Part shown: positions 17,944-27,470 of the stretch, piece by piece
Numbering within the stretch: position 1 is the first letter of the stretch
How the letters are laid out: each line of letters starts with the position of its first letter
Assembly: GCF_009766005.1 (NCBI RefSeq)
Contig: NZ_LMUK01000024.1
Coordinates: forward strand, 118,992-182,991
Length of the DNA: 64,000 nt
Direction of reading: 5' to 3'
Source: Bradyrhizobium sp. S69
GTDB taxonomy: Bacteria > Pseudomonadota > Alphaproteobacteria > Rhizobiales > Xanthobacteraceae
The notes under the pieces: model-generated
What the model saw: the letters and a program-made list of their open reading frames with translations, nothing else
Told to the model about the DNA's origin: nothing
Databases searched by the model: none
Position numbers and translations under genes: made by a program

Positions 17944-18369
17944 ATGGTGAGCGACATCAACGTTCAAGCTGGCCAGTGCCATTGCGGCGCGGTGCGTTTC
18001 GAGGCGTCGCTCAGCGACGGCTTCAATTCGATCCGCCGCTGCACCTGCTCCTACTGCCGGATGCGAGGCGCCGTCGTTGTCATGGCGGAGATGGGTGGGG
18101 TCAAGTTGCTGCGGGGCGAGGATGCGCTAACAAGCTACCGCTTTCATACCGGATCAGCGCAGCACTTCTTCTGTTCTCGCTGCGGAATATACACACATCA
18201 TCAACGGCGGTCTAACCAGGACCTGTATGCCGTCAACGTGGCTTGCCTGGACGGGGTAAGCCCATTCGATTTCTCCGAGGTGCCTGTCATGGATGGCGTC
18301 AATCACACGAGCGACACCGGCAGGCCAACGCGTCGAGCAGGCACCCTCCGCTTCATCCCGACTGACTAA
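17944..18369 (+). CDS. GFA/CENP-V family zinc-binding protein
   Basis: The 141-residue protein has the glutathione-dependent formaldehyde-activating (GFA) fold: CHCGAVRFE at about 12-20, CTCSYC at 33-38 and CSRCGIYTHH in the middle. These supply the cysteines that bind two zinc ions. Family members are associated with glutathione-adduct chemistry, but few have a proven reaction. The ATG at 17944 has an AGGAG site; the longer frame upstream is less likely. Confidence 0.85.
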   Translation: MVSDINVQAGQCHCGAVRFEASLSDGFNSIRRCTCSYCRMRGAVVVMAEMGGVKLLRGEDALTSYRFHTGSAQHFFCSRCGIYTHHQRRSNQDLYAVNVACLDGVSPFDFSEVPVMDGVNHTSDTGRPTRRAGTLRFIPTD

Positions 18370-18510
18370 CGATCGCTGCCGGCCAACGACCGCCACCTCC
18401 CCCGAAAACGCTATGGCCGCGCTCGCCGTCATGTCAGGTTTCGGGTGGCGAAAACTCGCCTGGAAGCCCAGATTGGTGGCATGAAAACAACGGCCGCCTG
18501 GAGGGTTGTC

Positions 18511-19080
18511 ATGAACGAGATCAAATATTTCTACAAGATCATCAAGTCGCCGGTCGGCAAGCTCAAGCTGGTCGCCACCGAAAAAGGACTGACCGCGATT
18601 CTGTGGGAGAAGGACGATCCGCGCCGCGTTCCGCTGGGCCCGATGAAAGCCGATCCGGACAACCGGTTCCTGAAACAGACCGAGAAGCAACTGACCGGCT
18701 ATTTCAGCGGCCAATTGAAGAAGTTCACGGTGCCGCTGGATTTCAAGGGAACCGATTTCCAGAAAAGCGTCTGGGCGGCGTTGCTGACCATTCCGTTTGG
18801 TGAAACCCGCAGCTATGGCGACATCGCCAGACAAATCGGCCGGCCGCAGGCATCCCGCGCCGTCGGTGCGGCGAACGGCCGCAATCCGATCTCGATCATC
18901 GCCCCGTGCCATCGCGTGCTTGGCAGCAACGGCAAGTTGACCGGATTCGCGGGCGGACTCGAAGCCAAGGATCAGCTTTTGAAGCTGGAAGGCCGCGATC
19001 CCCTGCTCGGCCTCGCCGGCCAAGGCTTACGACAAGGCGCGCGAAAGGAACAAAACCAATCGAGATGGATCGCGCAGTAG
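18511..19080 (+). CDS. ogt: Methylated-DNA-[protein]-cysteine S-methyltransferase
   Basis: This suicide DNA-repair enzyme transfers the methyl group from O6-methylguanine to its own cysteine. The active-site motif IAPCHRV is present, followed by the GFAGG segment, and the helix-turn-helix part (SYGDIARQIG) and the N-terminal ribonuclease-like domain are both recognisable. I chose the ATG at 18511 (MNEIKYF, 189 residues) because GGAGGG lies seven to twelve bases upstream; starts at 18445 and 18481 are possible. It appears to be monocistronic, with no AdaA or AlkB nearby. Confidence 0.9.
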   Translation: MNEIKYFYKIIKSPVGKLKLVATEKGLTAILWEKDDPRRVPLGPMKADPDNRFLKQTEKQLTGYFSGQLKKFTVPLDFKGTDFQKSVWAALLTIPFGETRSYGDIARQIGRPQASRAVGAANGRNPISIIAPCHRVLGSNGKLTGFAGGLEAKDQLLKLEGRDPLLGLAGQGLRQGARKEQNQSRWIAQ

Positions 19081-19393
19081 CAGCGATCGTTCTCTTTGAA
19101 TCAAACGCAACAGAAAAATTCTACCGAGTGCGCTTTCAAGTACGGTTGAACGGCGCGGTTCCCGCAAGCGAGCCTGCGCCGGGCGCCATGCCATCGCCGC
19201 GCGCGGATCGACCGATATCGCTTTCAAGCCGTCGCATGCTGACTTAGGATGAGTGGATCGGGCTCCTGCTGGCCGCGCTCGATGGATCGCGGCCCCTCGC
19301 TCGCGTTATCGCAACGCAGCGAACCGATGGCTGGTGATGATCGGCCCCTGAGCTGTTGTTTCCTTCAACTCATGTCGATCAGGAATCTCAACC
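19081..19393. other. Intergenic region between ogt and the beta-propeller gene
   Basis: This is a 313-base gap with no supported gene and no repeat or hairpin that I could establish. It should contain the promoter of the downstream secreted protein. Nothing else is seen in it. Confidence 0.5.
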
Positions 19394-20407
19394 ATGAATC
19401 AAAAATATAGCGCTGCCACGAGCACGCGTACCTTGGGAGAACCGTTCAAGAACCGCCGCGCGCGTGCGCTCGGCACCACCGGATTGTTATTGATGCTTGG
19501 CATCGCCACCGGCGGCGTAGCCTCCGCCCAGAGCGCGACCGCCCCTGTTCCCGACAAAAGCTTTCCGGAAAGCCTGACGTCGACCAAGGACGGCACGCTC
19601 TATGCGGGGAGTTTTAATCTTGGCGGCGTGGTCAAGGTCACGCCCGGCGGCAAGCCGGAACAATTCATCAAGCCCGGCGCCAATGACAGCCGCTCGGTGC
19701 TCGGCGTCCTCGCCGACGAAAAGAGCGGCACCTTGTATGTCTGCTCCAACGACATCACCGGCTTCGGCGTTCCCGGCCCGGGCGACGCCAAGGGCACCTG
19801 GCTGAAGACCTTCGACCTCGCCACCGGCGCACCGAAGGGCAGCTTTGCGTTCAAGGATCCAAAATCGCTCTGCAACGATATCGCCATCGGCAGCGACGGC
19901 ACCGCCTATATCAGCGACTCCTTGAATCCGGTTGTCTACAGCCTAAAACCGGGCGGCACTGCGCTCGAAGCGTGGTCGACCGACCCGGCGTTGACGCCGG
20001 CCAAGGATGGCGTCGGCCTCGACGGCATCGCGGTCGGTTCCGACGGCAATCTTTATGTCACGACCTTTATCCCGGCCAAGTTGTTCAGGATCTCGGTCAA
20101 GGACGGCAAGGCCGGCGCGGTCACCGAATTGAAACCGTCCCGCGCCATCGACCATGCGGATGCGATGCGCGCATTCGGCGACAGCTTTCTGCTGATCGAA
20201 GGCGCCGGCAGGCTGGACAAGGTCACCGTCAAGGGCGACGAGGCCACGATCGAAACCATCAAGGACGGTTTGACCGAACCGGTCTCGGTGACGCAGGTCG
20301 GCAATACCGGCTGGGTGGCCGAAGGCAAGCTGTCCTACATCATCGGCGACAACAAGGGGAAGGACCCGGGCCCGTTCGAGCTCAAGCCGGTCGCGCTGCC
20401 GAAGTAA
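19394..20407 (+). CDS. Secreted SMP-30/NHL-like beta-propeller protein
   Basis: The 337-residue protein has a long positively charged N terminus, a hydrophobic stretch at about 28-46 and a VASAQS cleavage region, so it is exported. The rest is a series of repeats with glycine/aspartate turns (IGSDGTAYISDS, VGSDGNLYVTTF) typical of SMP-30/gluconolactonase-like six-bladed propellers. The calcium- and lactone-binding residues of true gluconolactonases cannot be confirmed by eye, so an enzymatic role is not assigned. A hairpin follows the stop. Confidence 0.8.
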   Translation: MNQKYSAATSTRTLGEPFKNRRARALGTTGLLLMLGIATGGVASAQSATAPVPDKSFPESLTSTKDGTLYAGSFNLGGVVKVTPGGKPEQFIKPGANDSRSVLGVLADEKSGTLYVCSNDITGFGVPGPGDAKGTWLKTFDLATGAPKGSFAFKDPKSLCNDIAIGSDGTAYISDSLNPVVYSLKPGGTALEAWSTDPALTPAKDGVGLDGIAVGSDGNLYVTTFIPAKLFRISVKDGKAGAVTELKPSRAIDHADAMRAFGDSFLLIEGAGRLDKVTVKGDEATIETIKDGLTEPVSVTQVGNTGWVAEGKLSYIIGDNKGKDPGPFELKPVALPK

Positions 20408-20434
20408 GACCAACAGATTTAGATCAGGCGACAA

Positions 20435-20475
20435 GACCGGCCGACATTGCGCGAGAACGCAACGATCGGCCGGTC
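20435..20475 (+). terminator. Strong GC hairpin after the beta-propeller gene
   Basis: GACCGGCCGA (20435-20444) pairs perfectly with TCGGCCGGTC (20466-20475), and the interior can also pair (TTGCG with CGCAA). It begins 27 bases after the stop codon. There is no run of T after it, so it is not a textbook intrinsic terminator, but it may stabilise or help end the transcript. Confidence 0.45.
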
Positions 20476-20547
20476 GATTTACGCGAACGAACCGCTGGTG
20501 AGCCAGTGCTCGTGCTGACTATGAGAGATTCATGAGTCGTCCGTTGC

Positions 20548-20661
20548 CCATGCTTCGAGACGCTCGCGATGCTCGCTCCTCAGCATGAGGTTTGTTGTGC
20601 TTCGACTCGTTACACCTCATCCTGAGGAGGTCGCGAAGCGGCCGTCTCGAAGGATGGGCCG
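20548..20661. repeat. Dispersed palindromic repeats, second locus of the TCGAGACGG family
   Basis: A partial unit (GCTTCGAGACGCTCGCGATG) is followed by a full 39-base unit in the opposite orientation at 20618-20656. The full unit matches the unit at 11845-11883 with about four differences. As at the first locus, it lies between convergent genes. Confidence 0.75.
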
Positions 20662-20685
20662 CAATACCGATTTGTAATTCCGGTG

Positions 20686-21786
20686 CTAGGTCTCGATATT
20701 GAACAGCTTTGCCGCGGTACGGCCGAGGATATCGGCTTTCTCGTCTTCGCTGAGCGACGTGCAGGCGAAAATGTGAGCGACCGGCTCGAGCTGCCAGGGA
20801 TACGGATAGTCGCTGCCCATTATGAGCTGGCCGGCGCCGACTTGCGTCGCCAGATGGCGGATCGCTTCCGGGGTGAAGACCAGTGAATCGAAATAGATCT
20901 GCTTGAGATATTCCGTGGGCTGTTTCTTCAACTTGATATCGGGATTGCAACCGCCGGGGTTGACCAGACAGGCGTGATCGGAGCGGTCGGCGTAGGACGG
21001 CAGAAAACCCCCGCCATGCGCGGCGATCACTTTCAGCTTCGGAAAGCGATCAAACGTGCCCTCAAAAATCAGATGCGAGAGTGCGATCGTCGTCTCTACC
21101 GGATACGAAACCGCATTGGCGAGCCAGCCATTGCCAGCGACGAGCTTGTTGAGTTCGGGGACGCCCTGCGGATGAATGAACAGCGGCGCGCCGAGTTCTT
21201 CCGCCTTGGCCCACACCGGATTGAATTTCGGGTCGGAGAACGCCACACCGTTGACGTTGCCGCCAATCGCGGCCCCCTTCAATCCCTGCTTTTTCACCGC
21301 GGTTTCGAGTTCCTGCACCGCCAGATCGGGCGCCTGTAGTGTCAGCGAGGCAAAGCCTGCGAAGCGGTCGGATTTCGAAGCGCAGAGTTCGGCGAGCTTC
21401 TCGTTCTGGAGCTTGACCACCTGTCCCGCCAAATCGCGGTCGCGGTCGTACCAGTTGGGGTTGATCGACAGCACTTCCATGTCGACCGCCTGGGCGTCCA
21501 TCGCCGCGAACCGCTTGTCGATGTCGATCACGGCCTCGTCGTTGCCTCTGACCGTTACCGGCGGGATCGGGCCGAGCAGCTTGCTGGCCTCCGGGATCGA
21601 GCAATGGGCATGCACGTCAATGGTCTTGACCCGCTTGCCGCCGACCATCACGGGCAGCTTCTGCCGCGACGGCCCTTGGGCGGATCCTTGCGCGTGGGCG
21701 CTTTGCAGCAGGCCGCAACTGCAAAAAACGATGCCGGTGGCCACCGCGGCGGTGCCTGTTTTCAGAAAATCACGGCGCGTGGTCAT
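20686..21786 (-). CDS. Tat-exported amidohydrolase, ACMSD-like family
   Basis: The 366-residue amidohydrolase_2 family protein has a clear twin-arginine signal (TTRRDFLKTG) and a cleavage region around AHAQG. The metal-binding DVHAHC is at about residues 58-63, with later IHPQG, AAHGGG and SDYPYP motifs of the ACMSD/gamma-resorcylate decarboxylase group. Most characterised members are cytoplasmic decarboxylases or hydrolases of aromatic-derived acids; export by Tat is less usual. It appears to be monocistronic. Substrate unknown. Confidence 0.82.
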   Translation of the reverse strand: MTTRRDFLKTGTAAVATGIVFCSCGLLQSAHAQGSAQGPSRQKLPVMVGGKRVKTIDVHAHCSIPEASKLLGPIPPVTVRGNDEAVIDIDKRFAAMDAQAVDMEVLSINPNWYDRDRDLAGQVVKLQNEKLAELCASKSDRFAGFASLTLQAPDLAVQELETAVKKQGLKGAAIGGNVNGVAFSDPKFNPVWAKAEELGAPLFIHPQGVPELNKLVAGNGWLANAVSYPVETTIALSHLIFEGTFDRFPKLKVIAAHGGGFLPSYADRSDHACLVNPGGCNPDIKLKKQPTEYLKQIYFDSLVFTPEAIRHLATQVGAGQLIMGSDYPYPWQLEPVAHIFACTSLSEDEKADILGRTAAKLFNIET

Positions 21787-22118
21787 GATGGGCTTCTCCC
21801 TGTTCGCTGATCCTGGCTGCCCACCAGGTCATGCTGTGTTTTTGTTTTGGAATTTCCGCCGTAGCCGGCGGATGGCCAGATCCGATAGGCAGCCTATGAC
21901 ATTCGGCAAGCCGGCAGCAACCGGCCGTCGGCGCGTAGGCGGTCACGAGATTGTTGCTTGCGGGGCTTCTCGGCTTCGCGATGCCGCGCAATAGCCGACG
22001 CCGCCCACCGATGGGCCCGATCTGCCCGCCAAATGCCCAAACATTAATGAGCGGTTAGGACAGCACCTTTATCTTGGGTTGTAGTCTCATTGTCCCCCTG
22101 CATTCGACTGGCATTCCC
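21787..22118. other. Divergent intergenic region upstream of the chemoreceptor
   Basis: This 332-base gap lies between the starts of the amidohydrolase and the chemoreceptor. It must carry both promoters, but I could not fix either by eye, and no repeat or RNA element is evident. Confidence 0.5.
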
Positions 22119-24200
22119 ATGAAAATCGGCTCCTTGCTGACGACCGTTATCCTCTCGCTGTCGGCCGTCGGCGGCGGCCTGGCGGTTTACGTGGCCGCCA
22201 CCAAACACGATTCGATGAACAGGCTTGCCGAAGCGCAGCAGCGGCTGGAAATCGTCCGGGCCGTCGGCGACATTCCGCGCTATCTCAATCCGGAACGCGG
22301 CTTTGCGACCAACATCCTGTTCGGGCCGGCGGTGATCGAGCAGAAGCAACGCAGCGACCTCGGCAACTACCGCAAGCAGACCGACGGCGCCGTTGAAAAG
22401 ATGGATCAAATCAGGAAGACTTCGGCCGATGCGCTCGACGACGGTCAGGCCATCGTTGCCAGGATCGGCGAACTCAAGACGCAATTCGATGCGCTTCGCA
22501 GCGCGATCGACAAGGCCATCGACGGCCCGGCCGAAGCCCGCCGCGACGCCGCCAAGAAGATCGTCGCCGACAATGCCGTCTTCAACACCAACGTCACCAC
22601 CTTGCTCAATGAGCAGGTCCGCAGGATGGCGATCCTGAACGGCGATGCCTACCGGCAATCGAACTACGCCAATGTCGCCTGGACCTTGCGCGACATCGGC
22701 GGCCTCAACGCCAGCCTGCACAAAAGTCTCGTCGGCGCCAGGCGGGTGGCGACCGAGGCGGAGCGGTTGGAACTCAGCCGCTCGCAAGGGCGGAGCGATC
22801 AGATCCTGATCGCGCTGACGGAATTGCGCGGCAACCCTTCCACCCCGAAGAATGTCGAGGCCGCACTCGTCGGCATGCAGGAAGCCTATGTCGACCGTTT
22901 CGGCCAGGAATTGAAGCTGGCCAAGGCCGGCGCCGCCAGCGGCCAATACGAGCATGATGTCGATACGTTCTTCGTCGAATCGCAGCGCGGGCTTGCCGCC
23001 ATCATCACCGTGCGCGAGGCCTTTTACGACAATGCCGGAGAAATCCTGACTGCTGCCTATTCCAACGCGCGTTTCAGCTTCCTGATCGCGCTGGCTGGCC
23101 TTGTTGCCGTGGTTGCCGCGAGCGCCGGCCTTGTCGTGATGGTGCGCCGCCGGGTCTGCCGGCCGATCGTCGATATCACCGCCTCGATGTCGCGGCTGGC
23201 GGCCGGCGACATGGCCGGAGAAATTCCGGCCAGCGACCGCCAAGACGAAATCGGCGCCATGGCAGCCGCCGTCCAGGTATTCAAGGACAACATGATCAAG
23301 GCCGAGCGGCTGTCGGCGGAACAGTCGGCCGAGAACGACATCAAGATGCGCCGCGCGCGAGCGCTCGATGAATTAACCAGGTCGTTCGAGTCCAAGGTCA
23401 GCGAACTCGTGAGCGGCCTGTCGTCATCGTCGTCGATGATGGAGCAGACCGCGCGCTCGATGTCGTCGACCGCTGATGTCACCGACCGTCAGGCCGGCGT
23501 CGTTGCCAGCGCGTCCCGGCAGACCACCAGCAATGTGCAGACGGTTGCGAGTGCCACCGAGGAATTGACCTCCTCGATCAGCGAAATCAGCCGCCAGGTG
23601 GCGCAATCCGCCCAGATCTCGGCGCGCGCCGTCGACAATGCGCGGCGCACCGGCGATATCGCGCAGTCGCTCGCCGCCGGCGCGCAGAAGATCGGCGACG
23701 TCGTGACACTGATCCAGAACATTGCCGCTCAAACCAACCTGCTAGCCCTCAATGCGACCATCGAGGCCGCGCGCGCCGGCGAAGCCGGCAAGGGCTTTGC
23801 GGTGGTCGCCTCCGAAGTCAAATCGCTGGCCGGCCAGACCGCGAAGGCCACCACCGAGATCTCCGAGCAGGTCGCCGCGATTCAGGGTGCCAGCGACGAA
23901 ACACTGGTCGCGATCAAGAACGTCATCGAGGTCATCACCGAGATCGATCAAATCGGCGGCGCGATTGCCTCGGCGATCAATGAACAGGGTTCCGCGACCA
24001 GGGAAATCGCCCGCAACATCCAGCAGGCCGCGAACGGCACCCAGGATGTCGCCTCGAACATCTCGGGCGTCCAGCAGGCCGCAACCGACGCCGGCGCCGC
24101 GGCGACCCAGGTGCTGGGTGCGGCGGAGCATTTGTCGCAGCAGTCAAACGAGCTGGCCGGCCAGGTCAATCGCTTCCTTGCCGACGTCAGGGCGGCGTAA
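22119..24200 (+). CDS. Methyl-accepting chemotaxis protein
   Basis: The 693-residue transmembrane chemoreceptor has a first membrane helix at about residues 5-26, a long helical periplasmic sensor region to about 310, a second membrane helix at about 312-340, a HAMP domain (340-395) and the MCP signalling domain. The hairpin-tip sequence [20 protein letters not shown] is characteristic and intact. There is no CheR-tethering pentapeptide at the C terminus. The start is the ATG at 22119, just before the first membrane helix. No che genes are adjacent, so it should feed a distant chemotaxis cluster. Ligand unknown. Confidence 0.92.
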   Translation: MKIGSLLTTVILSLSAVGGGLAVYVAATKHDSMNRLAEAQQRLEIVRAVGDIPRYLNPERGFATNILFGPAVIEQKQRSDLGNYRKQTDGAVEKMDQIRKTSADALDDGQAIVARIGELKTQFDALRSAIDKAIDGPAEARRDAAKKIVADNAVFNTNVTTLLNEQVRRMAILNGDAYRQSNYANVAWTLRDIGGLNASLHKSLVGARRVATEAERLELSRSQGRSDQILIALTELRGNPSTPKNVEAALVGMQEAYVDRFGQELKLAKAGAASGQYEHDVDTFFVESQRGLAAIITVREAFYDNAGEILTAAYSNARFSFLIALAGLVAVVAASAGLVVMVRRRVCRPIVDITASMSRLAAGDMAGEIPASDRQDEIGAMAAAVQVFKDNMIKAERLSAEQSAENDIKMRRARALDELTRSFESKVSELVSGLSSSSSMMEQTARSMSSTADVTDRQAGVVASASRQTTSNVQTVASATEELTSSISEISRQVAQSAQISARAVDNARRTGDIAQSLAAGAQKIGDVVTLIQNIAAQTNLLALNATIEAARAGEAGKGFAVVASEVKSLAGQTAKATTEISEQVAAIQGASDETLVAIKNVIEVITEIDQIGGAIASAINEQGSATREIARNIQQAANGTQDVASNISGVQQAATDAGAAATQVLGAAEHLSQQSNELAGQVNRFLADVRAA

Positions 24201-24298
24201 ACCGCCGCCATACCGGCTCGCTTGCCTCTGATATATGACCAATATACGCTTGGGATGGGTTCATGGAACCCTGATCTGCGACGCTCGACGACGACGGT

Positions 24299-24997
24299 TT
24301 GCGAGGAACATTGACGCCAAAAACTCCGTCAAAGCGCCCGGCGCGGGCCGGCAAGGTCAAGGACGGCACGCTGACGGACCGCGCCTATCGCGAACTCGAG
24401 GAAATGATCGTCACGCTGCAATTGTCACCCGGCACCGTGCTGTCGGAGCAGGCGCTGGCGGTTCGCCTCAAGATCGGCCGCACCCCGATCCGCGAGGCCT
24501 TGCAGCGGCTGGCCCGCGATGGCCTCGTGGTGATCATGCCCCGGCGCGGCATCATGGTGTCCGAGATCAATCTGCGACTGCAACTGCGGTTGCTCGAGGT
24601 GCGGCGCGAACTGGAGCGCCTGATGGCAAGCCTCGCCGCCGAGCGCGCCACGCCGGAGGAACGCCGCGAATTCGCCGAGATGGCGCAAGCGATGCTCGCC
24701 GCGGCAGCCAAGGCCGACGACCTCGCCTTCATGCGGCTCGATCAGCGTTTCAACATCCTGATCGCGGAAGCCGCGCGCAACGAATTCGCCCGGCGATCGA
24801 TGGGGTTGATGAACGCACTGTCGCGCCGGTTCTGGTATCAGCACTATCAGGAAGTCGCCGACTTGCCGCTGGCGGCCAAGCTTCATGCCGCCGTCGCCGA
24901 AGCGGTGTCGCAAAAGAAAGCCAAGGCGGCCGCGACCGCGTCAGACCGGCTGATCGACTATATCGAGGATTTTGCGCGCAAGACGCTCGATACCTAG
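24299..24997 (+). CDS. GntR-family regulator with FCD domain
   Basis: The 232-residue regulator has an N-terminal winged helix (about residues 28-92, with VLSEQALAVRLKIGRTPIREALQRL) and an all-helical FCD effector domain. No ATG lies upstream of the DNA-binding domain. The start must be TTG, either at 24299 or at 24311; the latter has GAGGA just upstream, although rather close. It faces, end to end, the zinc alcohol dehydrogenase gene, which is a plausible target but not shown. Confidence 0.85.
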   Translation: MRGTLTPKTPSKRPARAGKVKDGTLTDRAYRELEEMIVTLQLSPGTVLSEQALAVRLKIGRTPIREALQRLARDGLVVIMPRRGIMVSEINLRLQLRLLEVRRELERLMASLAAERATPEERREFAEMAQAMLAAAAKADDLAFMRLDQRFNILIAEAARNEFARRSMGLMNALSRRFWYQHYQEVADLPLAAKLHAAVAEAVSQKKAKAAATASDRLIDYIEDFARKTLDT

Positions 24998-25009
24998 AGC
25001 AACGCCACC

Positions 25010-26122
25010 TTAATCGAACATGACGACGCTGCGAATGGTCTCGCCGCGCTTCAGCGCAGCAAAGCCGTCGTTGATCTCATCAAGGCCGATCCGGCGCGAG
25101 ATCAAATCGTCGAGCAGCAGCGATCCCTCCAGATAGGCCCGCGCCAGCAGCGGGAAATCGCGCCGCGGGCGCGTGTTGCCGTAGCTGACGCGTCGGATGC
25201 GCTTCTCCTGCATCAACGAGCCCCAACGAAACGATGCGTCCTGGTTGACGTCGATCTTGCCGAGCCAGATCACCTGGCCACCCGGCCGCACCGCTTCGGT
25301 GGAGGTGCGAAACGCCACAGGGCTACCGGCGGATTCAATCACGACGTCGGCGCCACGACCACCGGTCTCGCGTTTGGCGATGGCGACCGCATCCTCTTTC
25401 GAGGCGTCGATGCCCAGGGTCGCGCCGACTTTCGCCGCCAATGTCAATTTCGCCGGCGCAACATCGACCGCGATGATCTGGCCGGCGCCGGCGAGCCGGG
25501 CGCCCTGCACCGCCGCAAGGCCGACCGCGCCGCAGCCGATCACCATCACGGTATCGCCATGCGCGATGGCGCCGAGATTGAGCGCAGCCCCGACGCCGGT
25601 CATCACGCCGCAGCCGATCAGGCAGGCGCGGTCGAATGGAATTTCTTGGGGCACGATGATGGCCTGCTGGTCGGCCACGATGCAATACTCGCCGAACGAG
25701 CCGAGATACATCAACTGCTTGAGTTCGCTGCCATCGGCGAGCACGGCGCGGCTCTCGCCGTCGAACGAGAGAGCCTGCGGTCCATTGCCGAGATATTCCT
25801 CGCACAGGATCGGCGAGTCGCGATCGCAATAGAAACAATGCCCGCAATGCGGATTCCACGACAGCACGACGTGATCGCCGACCTTGACGCCGCGCGCGGC
25901 AGGCCCGATTTGTTCGACGACCCCGGCGGCTTCATGTCCGAGTACGATCGGCATCGGATAGCGCAACCCGCCTTCGATCACTTCCAGATCGGTGTGACAC
26001 AATCCGGTGGCGCGGATCCGCACCAGCACGTCGGACGGTTTCAACGCCGTGGCAGTGACGGCTTCGATCGACAACGGCGTTTGCGGCGCGCGCAGAACCG
26101 CCGCGCGGTATCGCAGCGGCAT
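25010..26122 (-). CDS. Zinc-dependent alcohol dehydrogenase (class III-like MDR)
   Basis: The 370-residue medium-chain dehydrogenase has the catalytic-zinc GHEAAG motif near residue 60 and structural-zinc cysteines in the CGHCFYCDRDSPILC spacing near 90-104, plus the NAD-binding GCGAVG motif near 190. The overall pattern is that of class III-like and aryl-alcohol dehydrogenases, which oxidise formaldehyde adducts or aromatic alcohols. The ATG at 26122 shares a base with the TGA of the upstream small gene (TGATG), so the two are cotranscribed and coupled. Confidence 0.87.
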   Translation of the reverse strand: MPLRYRAAVLRAPQTPLSIEAVTATALKPSDVLVRIRATGLCHTDLEVIEGGLRYPMPIVLGHEAAGVVEQIGPAARGVKVGDHVVLSWNPHCGHCFYCDRDSPILCEEYLGNGPQALSFDGESRAVLADGSELKQLMYLGSFGEYCIVADQQAIIVPQEIPFDRACLIGCGVMTGVGAALNLGAIAHGDTVMVIGCGAVGLAAVQGARLAGAGQIIAVDVAPAKLTLAAKVGATLGIDASKEDAVAIAKRETGGRGADVVIESAGSPVAFRTSTEAVRPGGQVIWLGKIDVNQDASFRWGSLMQEKRIRRVSYGNTRPRRDFPLLARAYLEGSLLLDDLISRRIGLDEINDGFAALKRGETIRSVVMFD

Positions 26123-26430
26123 CAGATCGTCGCCTGCCCGGCCAGCGCGGTCACGGCCAGATCGAGGTCGGATGATGTCATCTCCCACTCGTTGCCGAAA
26201 TTCGCCACGACGGATTTCATGAAGGGCTCGACCATGGATTTGGCGGCGTTGGCGTCGCCGAGATGATCGACCAGCAGCGCCAGCGCGAGCTGACGCGGTT
26301 CCGGTCCTTCATAGCTCCATTCGAAACCGTTTTTGCTGAATTCCATCACGTTGACGCAGGGATCAAGCGCCGCGCCGTCCACCGTCACCTTGACCCCGTC
26401 AATGGTCCGGTCTCCCACATAGGTCTTCAT
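26122..26430 (-). CDS. Small DUF6166-like protein
   Basis: The 102-residue soluble protein has a KTYVGDRTIDGVKVTVDG start and an FSKNGFEWSYEGPEPRQLALAL segment, the pattern I associate with DUF6166, a family of unknown function. The ATG at 26430 is preceded by GGGAGGCGGG, a strong ribosome site, which decides it over longer frames. It is coupled to the alcohol dehydrogenase by TGATG. Its role is unknown; the coupling suggests a shared function or simply shared expression. Confidence 0.75.
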   Translation of the reverse strand: MKTYVGDRTIDGVKVTVDGAALDPCVNVMEFSKNGFEWSYEGPEPRQLALALLVDHLGDANAAKSMVEPFMKSVVANFGNEWEMTSSDLDLAVTALAGQATI

Positions 26431-26643
26431 CCCGCCTCCCGATTTTGCCGCACCCAATATGTCCGCGCCGACGCAAACAGTACCGCGCCGTCCGCCGGCA
26501 GGTAAACCCGGCCGGACCGACCCGGCGGCAAAACCAGATGTAAAAAGCCCTGGCCCCGCCGCAAAAGCCCTTTGCCGCACTAATAGATTGGTGATATATT
26601 ACAGAAAAGGGCGGCGCAAGCCGGCAAAATACGGAGAAACGCG

Positions 26644-27447
26644 ATGGAATTGTCATCGAGCGTCATGACCGAGCGGCAGCGGAATTACCGGGCGACCTAT
26701 CGCTATCGGATCGCCGGCTGGTACAATGGCTGGCTGCATGTGTTCGTGATCTATGTGATCGGACTGACCGCGCTGTCGGTGTATTTCGGCAACGTCCGCG
26801 ATATCAGATGGTGGGAGCTCGGCATCGTGCCGGTGACGTTCCTGTTCGCGAATTTCTTCGAATGGTGGATCCATCGCTACGTCATGCACCGCCCGTCGCA
26901 GGTCAAGGCGTTTCGGGCGATCTACAACCGGCATACGCTGATGCATCACCAGTTCTTCACCGAAAAGGAGATGCGGTTCGCCGACCATCATGACTGGCGC
27001 GTGACGTTCTTTCCGCCCTACGCGCTGGTGACCTTCACCATGATGTCGATCCTGCCGGCGCTGATTTGCGGCTGGCTGATTTCCCCCAACGTCGGCTGGC
27101 TGCTGATCTCGACGACGACGTCGATGTACCTGATCTACGAGTTCATGCATTTCTGCTGCCACGTCGAAGAGAACTGGTTCGTTCGCCACGCGCCCTTCGT
27201 CAACACCATCCGGCGCCATCACGCCGCCCATCACGATCAATCGATCATGATGGAGCGCAACATGAACCTGACCTTCCCAATGATGGACTGGCTGATGGGC
27301 ACCTCGGACCTCAATCGCGGCCTGATCGGCCATCTGCTCAACGGCTATGACAACCGTTTCGTCAAAACCGACATGCGCAAGACCGCGCGCACGCCGCGGC
27401 CTGCGATGACCGGGCAGCCGACCGGCTTTGCCACGCCGGCCGAGTAG
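26644..27447 (+). CDS. Fatty acid hydroxylase / sterol desaturase superfamily membrane protein
   Basis: The 267-residue integral membrane di-iron enzyme has the superfamily His clusters in order: HRYVMH (about 79-84), HTLMHH (about 98-103), HFCCH (about 175-179) and RRHHAAHH (about 195-202), with four or so membrane segments between them. Such enzymes hydroxylate or desaturate lipids using oxygen. The start is the ATG at 26644 with ACGGAGAAAC upstream. Two small membrane proteins follow on the same strand. The lipid substrate is not evident; a bacterial lipid or carotenoid-like molecule is more likely than a sterol. Confidence 0.85.
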   Translation: MELSSSVMTERQRNYRATYRYRIAGWYNGWLHVFVIYVIGLTALSVYFGNVRDIRWWELGIVPVTFLFANFFEWWIHRYVMHRPSQVKAFRAIYNRHTLMHHQFFTEKEMRFADHHDWRVTFFPPYALVTFTMMSILPALICGWLISPNVGWLLISTTTSMYLIYEFMHFCCHVEENWFVRHAPFVNTIRRHHAAHHDQSIMMERNMNLTFPMMDWLMGTSDLNRGLIGHLLNGYDNRFVKTDMRKTARTPRPAMTGQPTGFATPAE

Positions 27448-27470
27448 CACGGAGCGGCGGGAGAGCCTGT

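Noticed and set aside
20435..20475. Textbook intrinsic terminator after the beta-propeller gene
   Set aside because: The hairpin is strong but no T-run follows, so it is listed only as a possible transcript-end structure.
22044..23243. Long minus-strand frame over the chemoreceptor N-terminal half
   Set aside because: The plus-strand chemoreceptor has a full domain set with a conserved signalling tip. The antisense frame has no motif or ribosome site.
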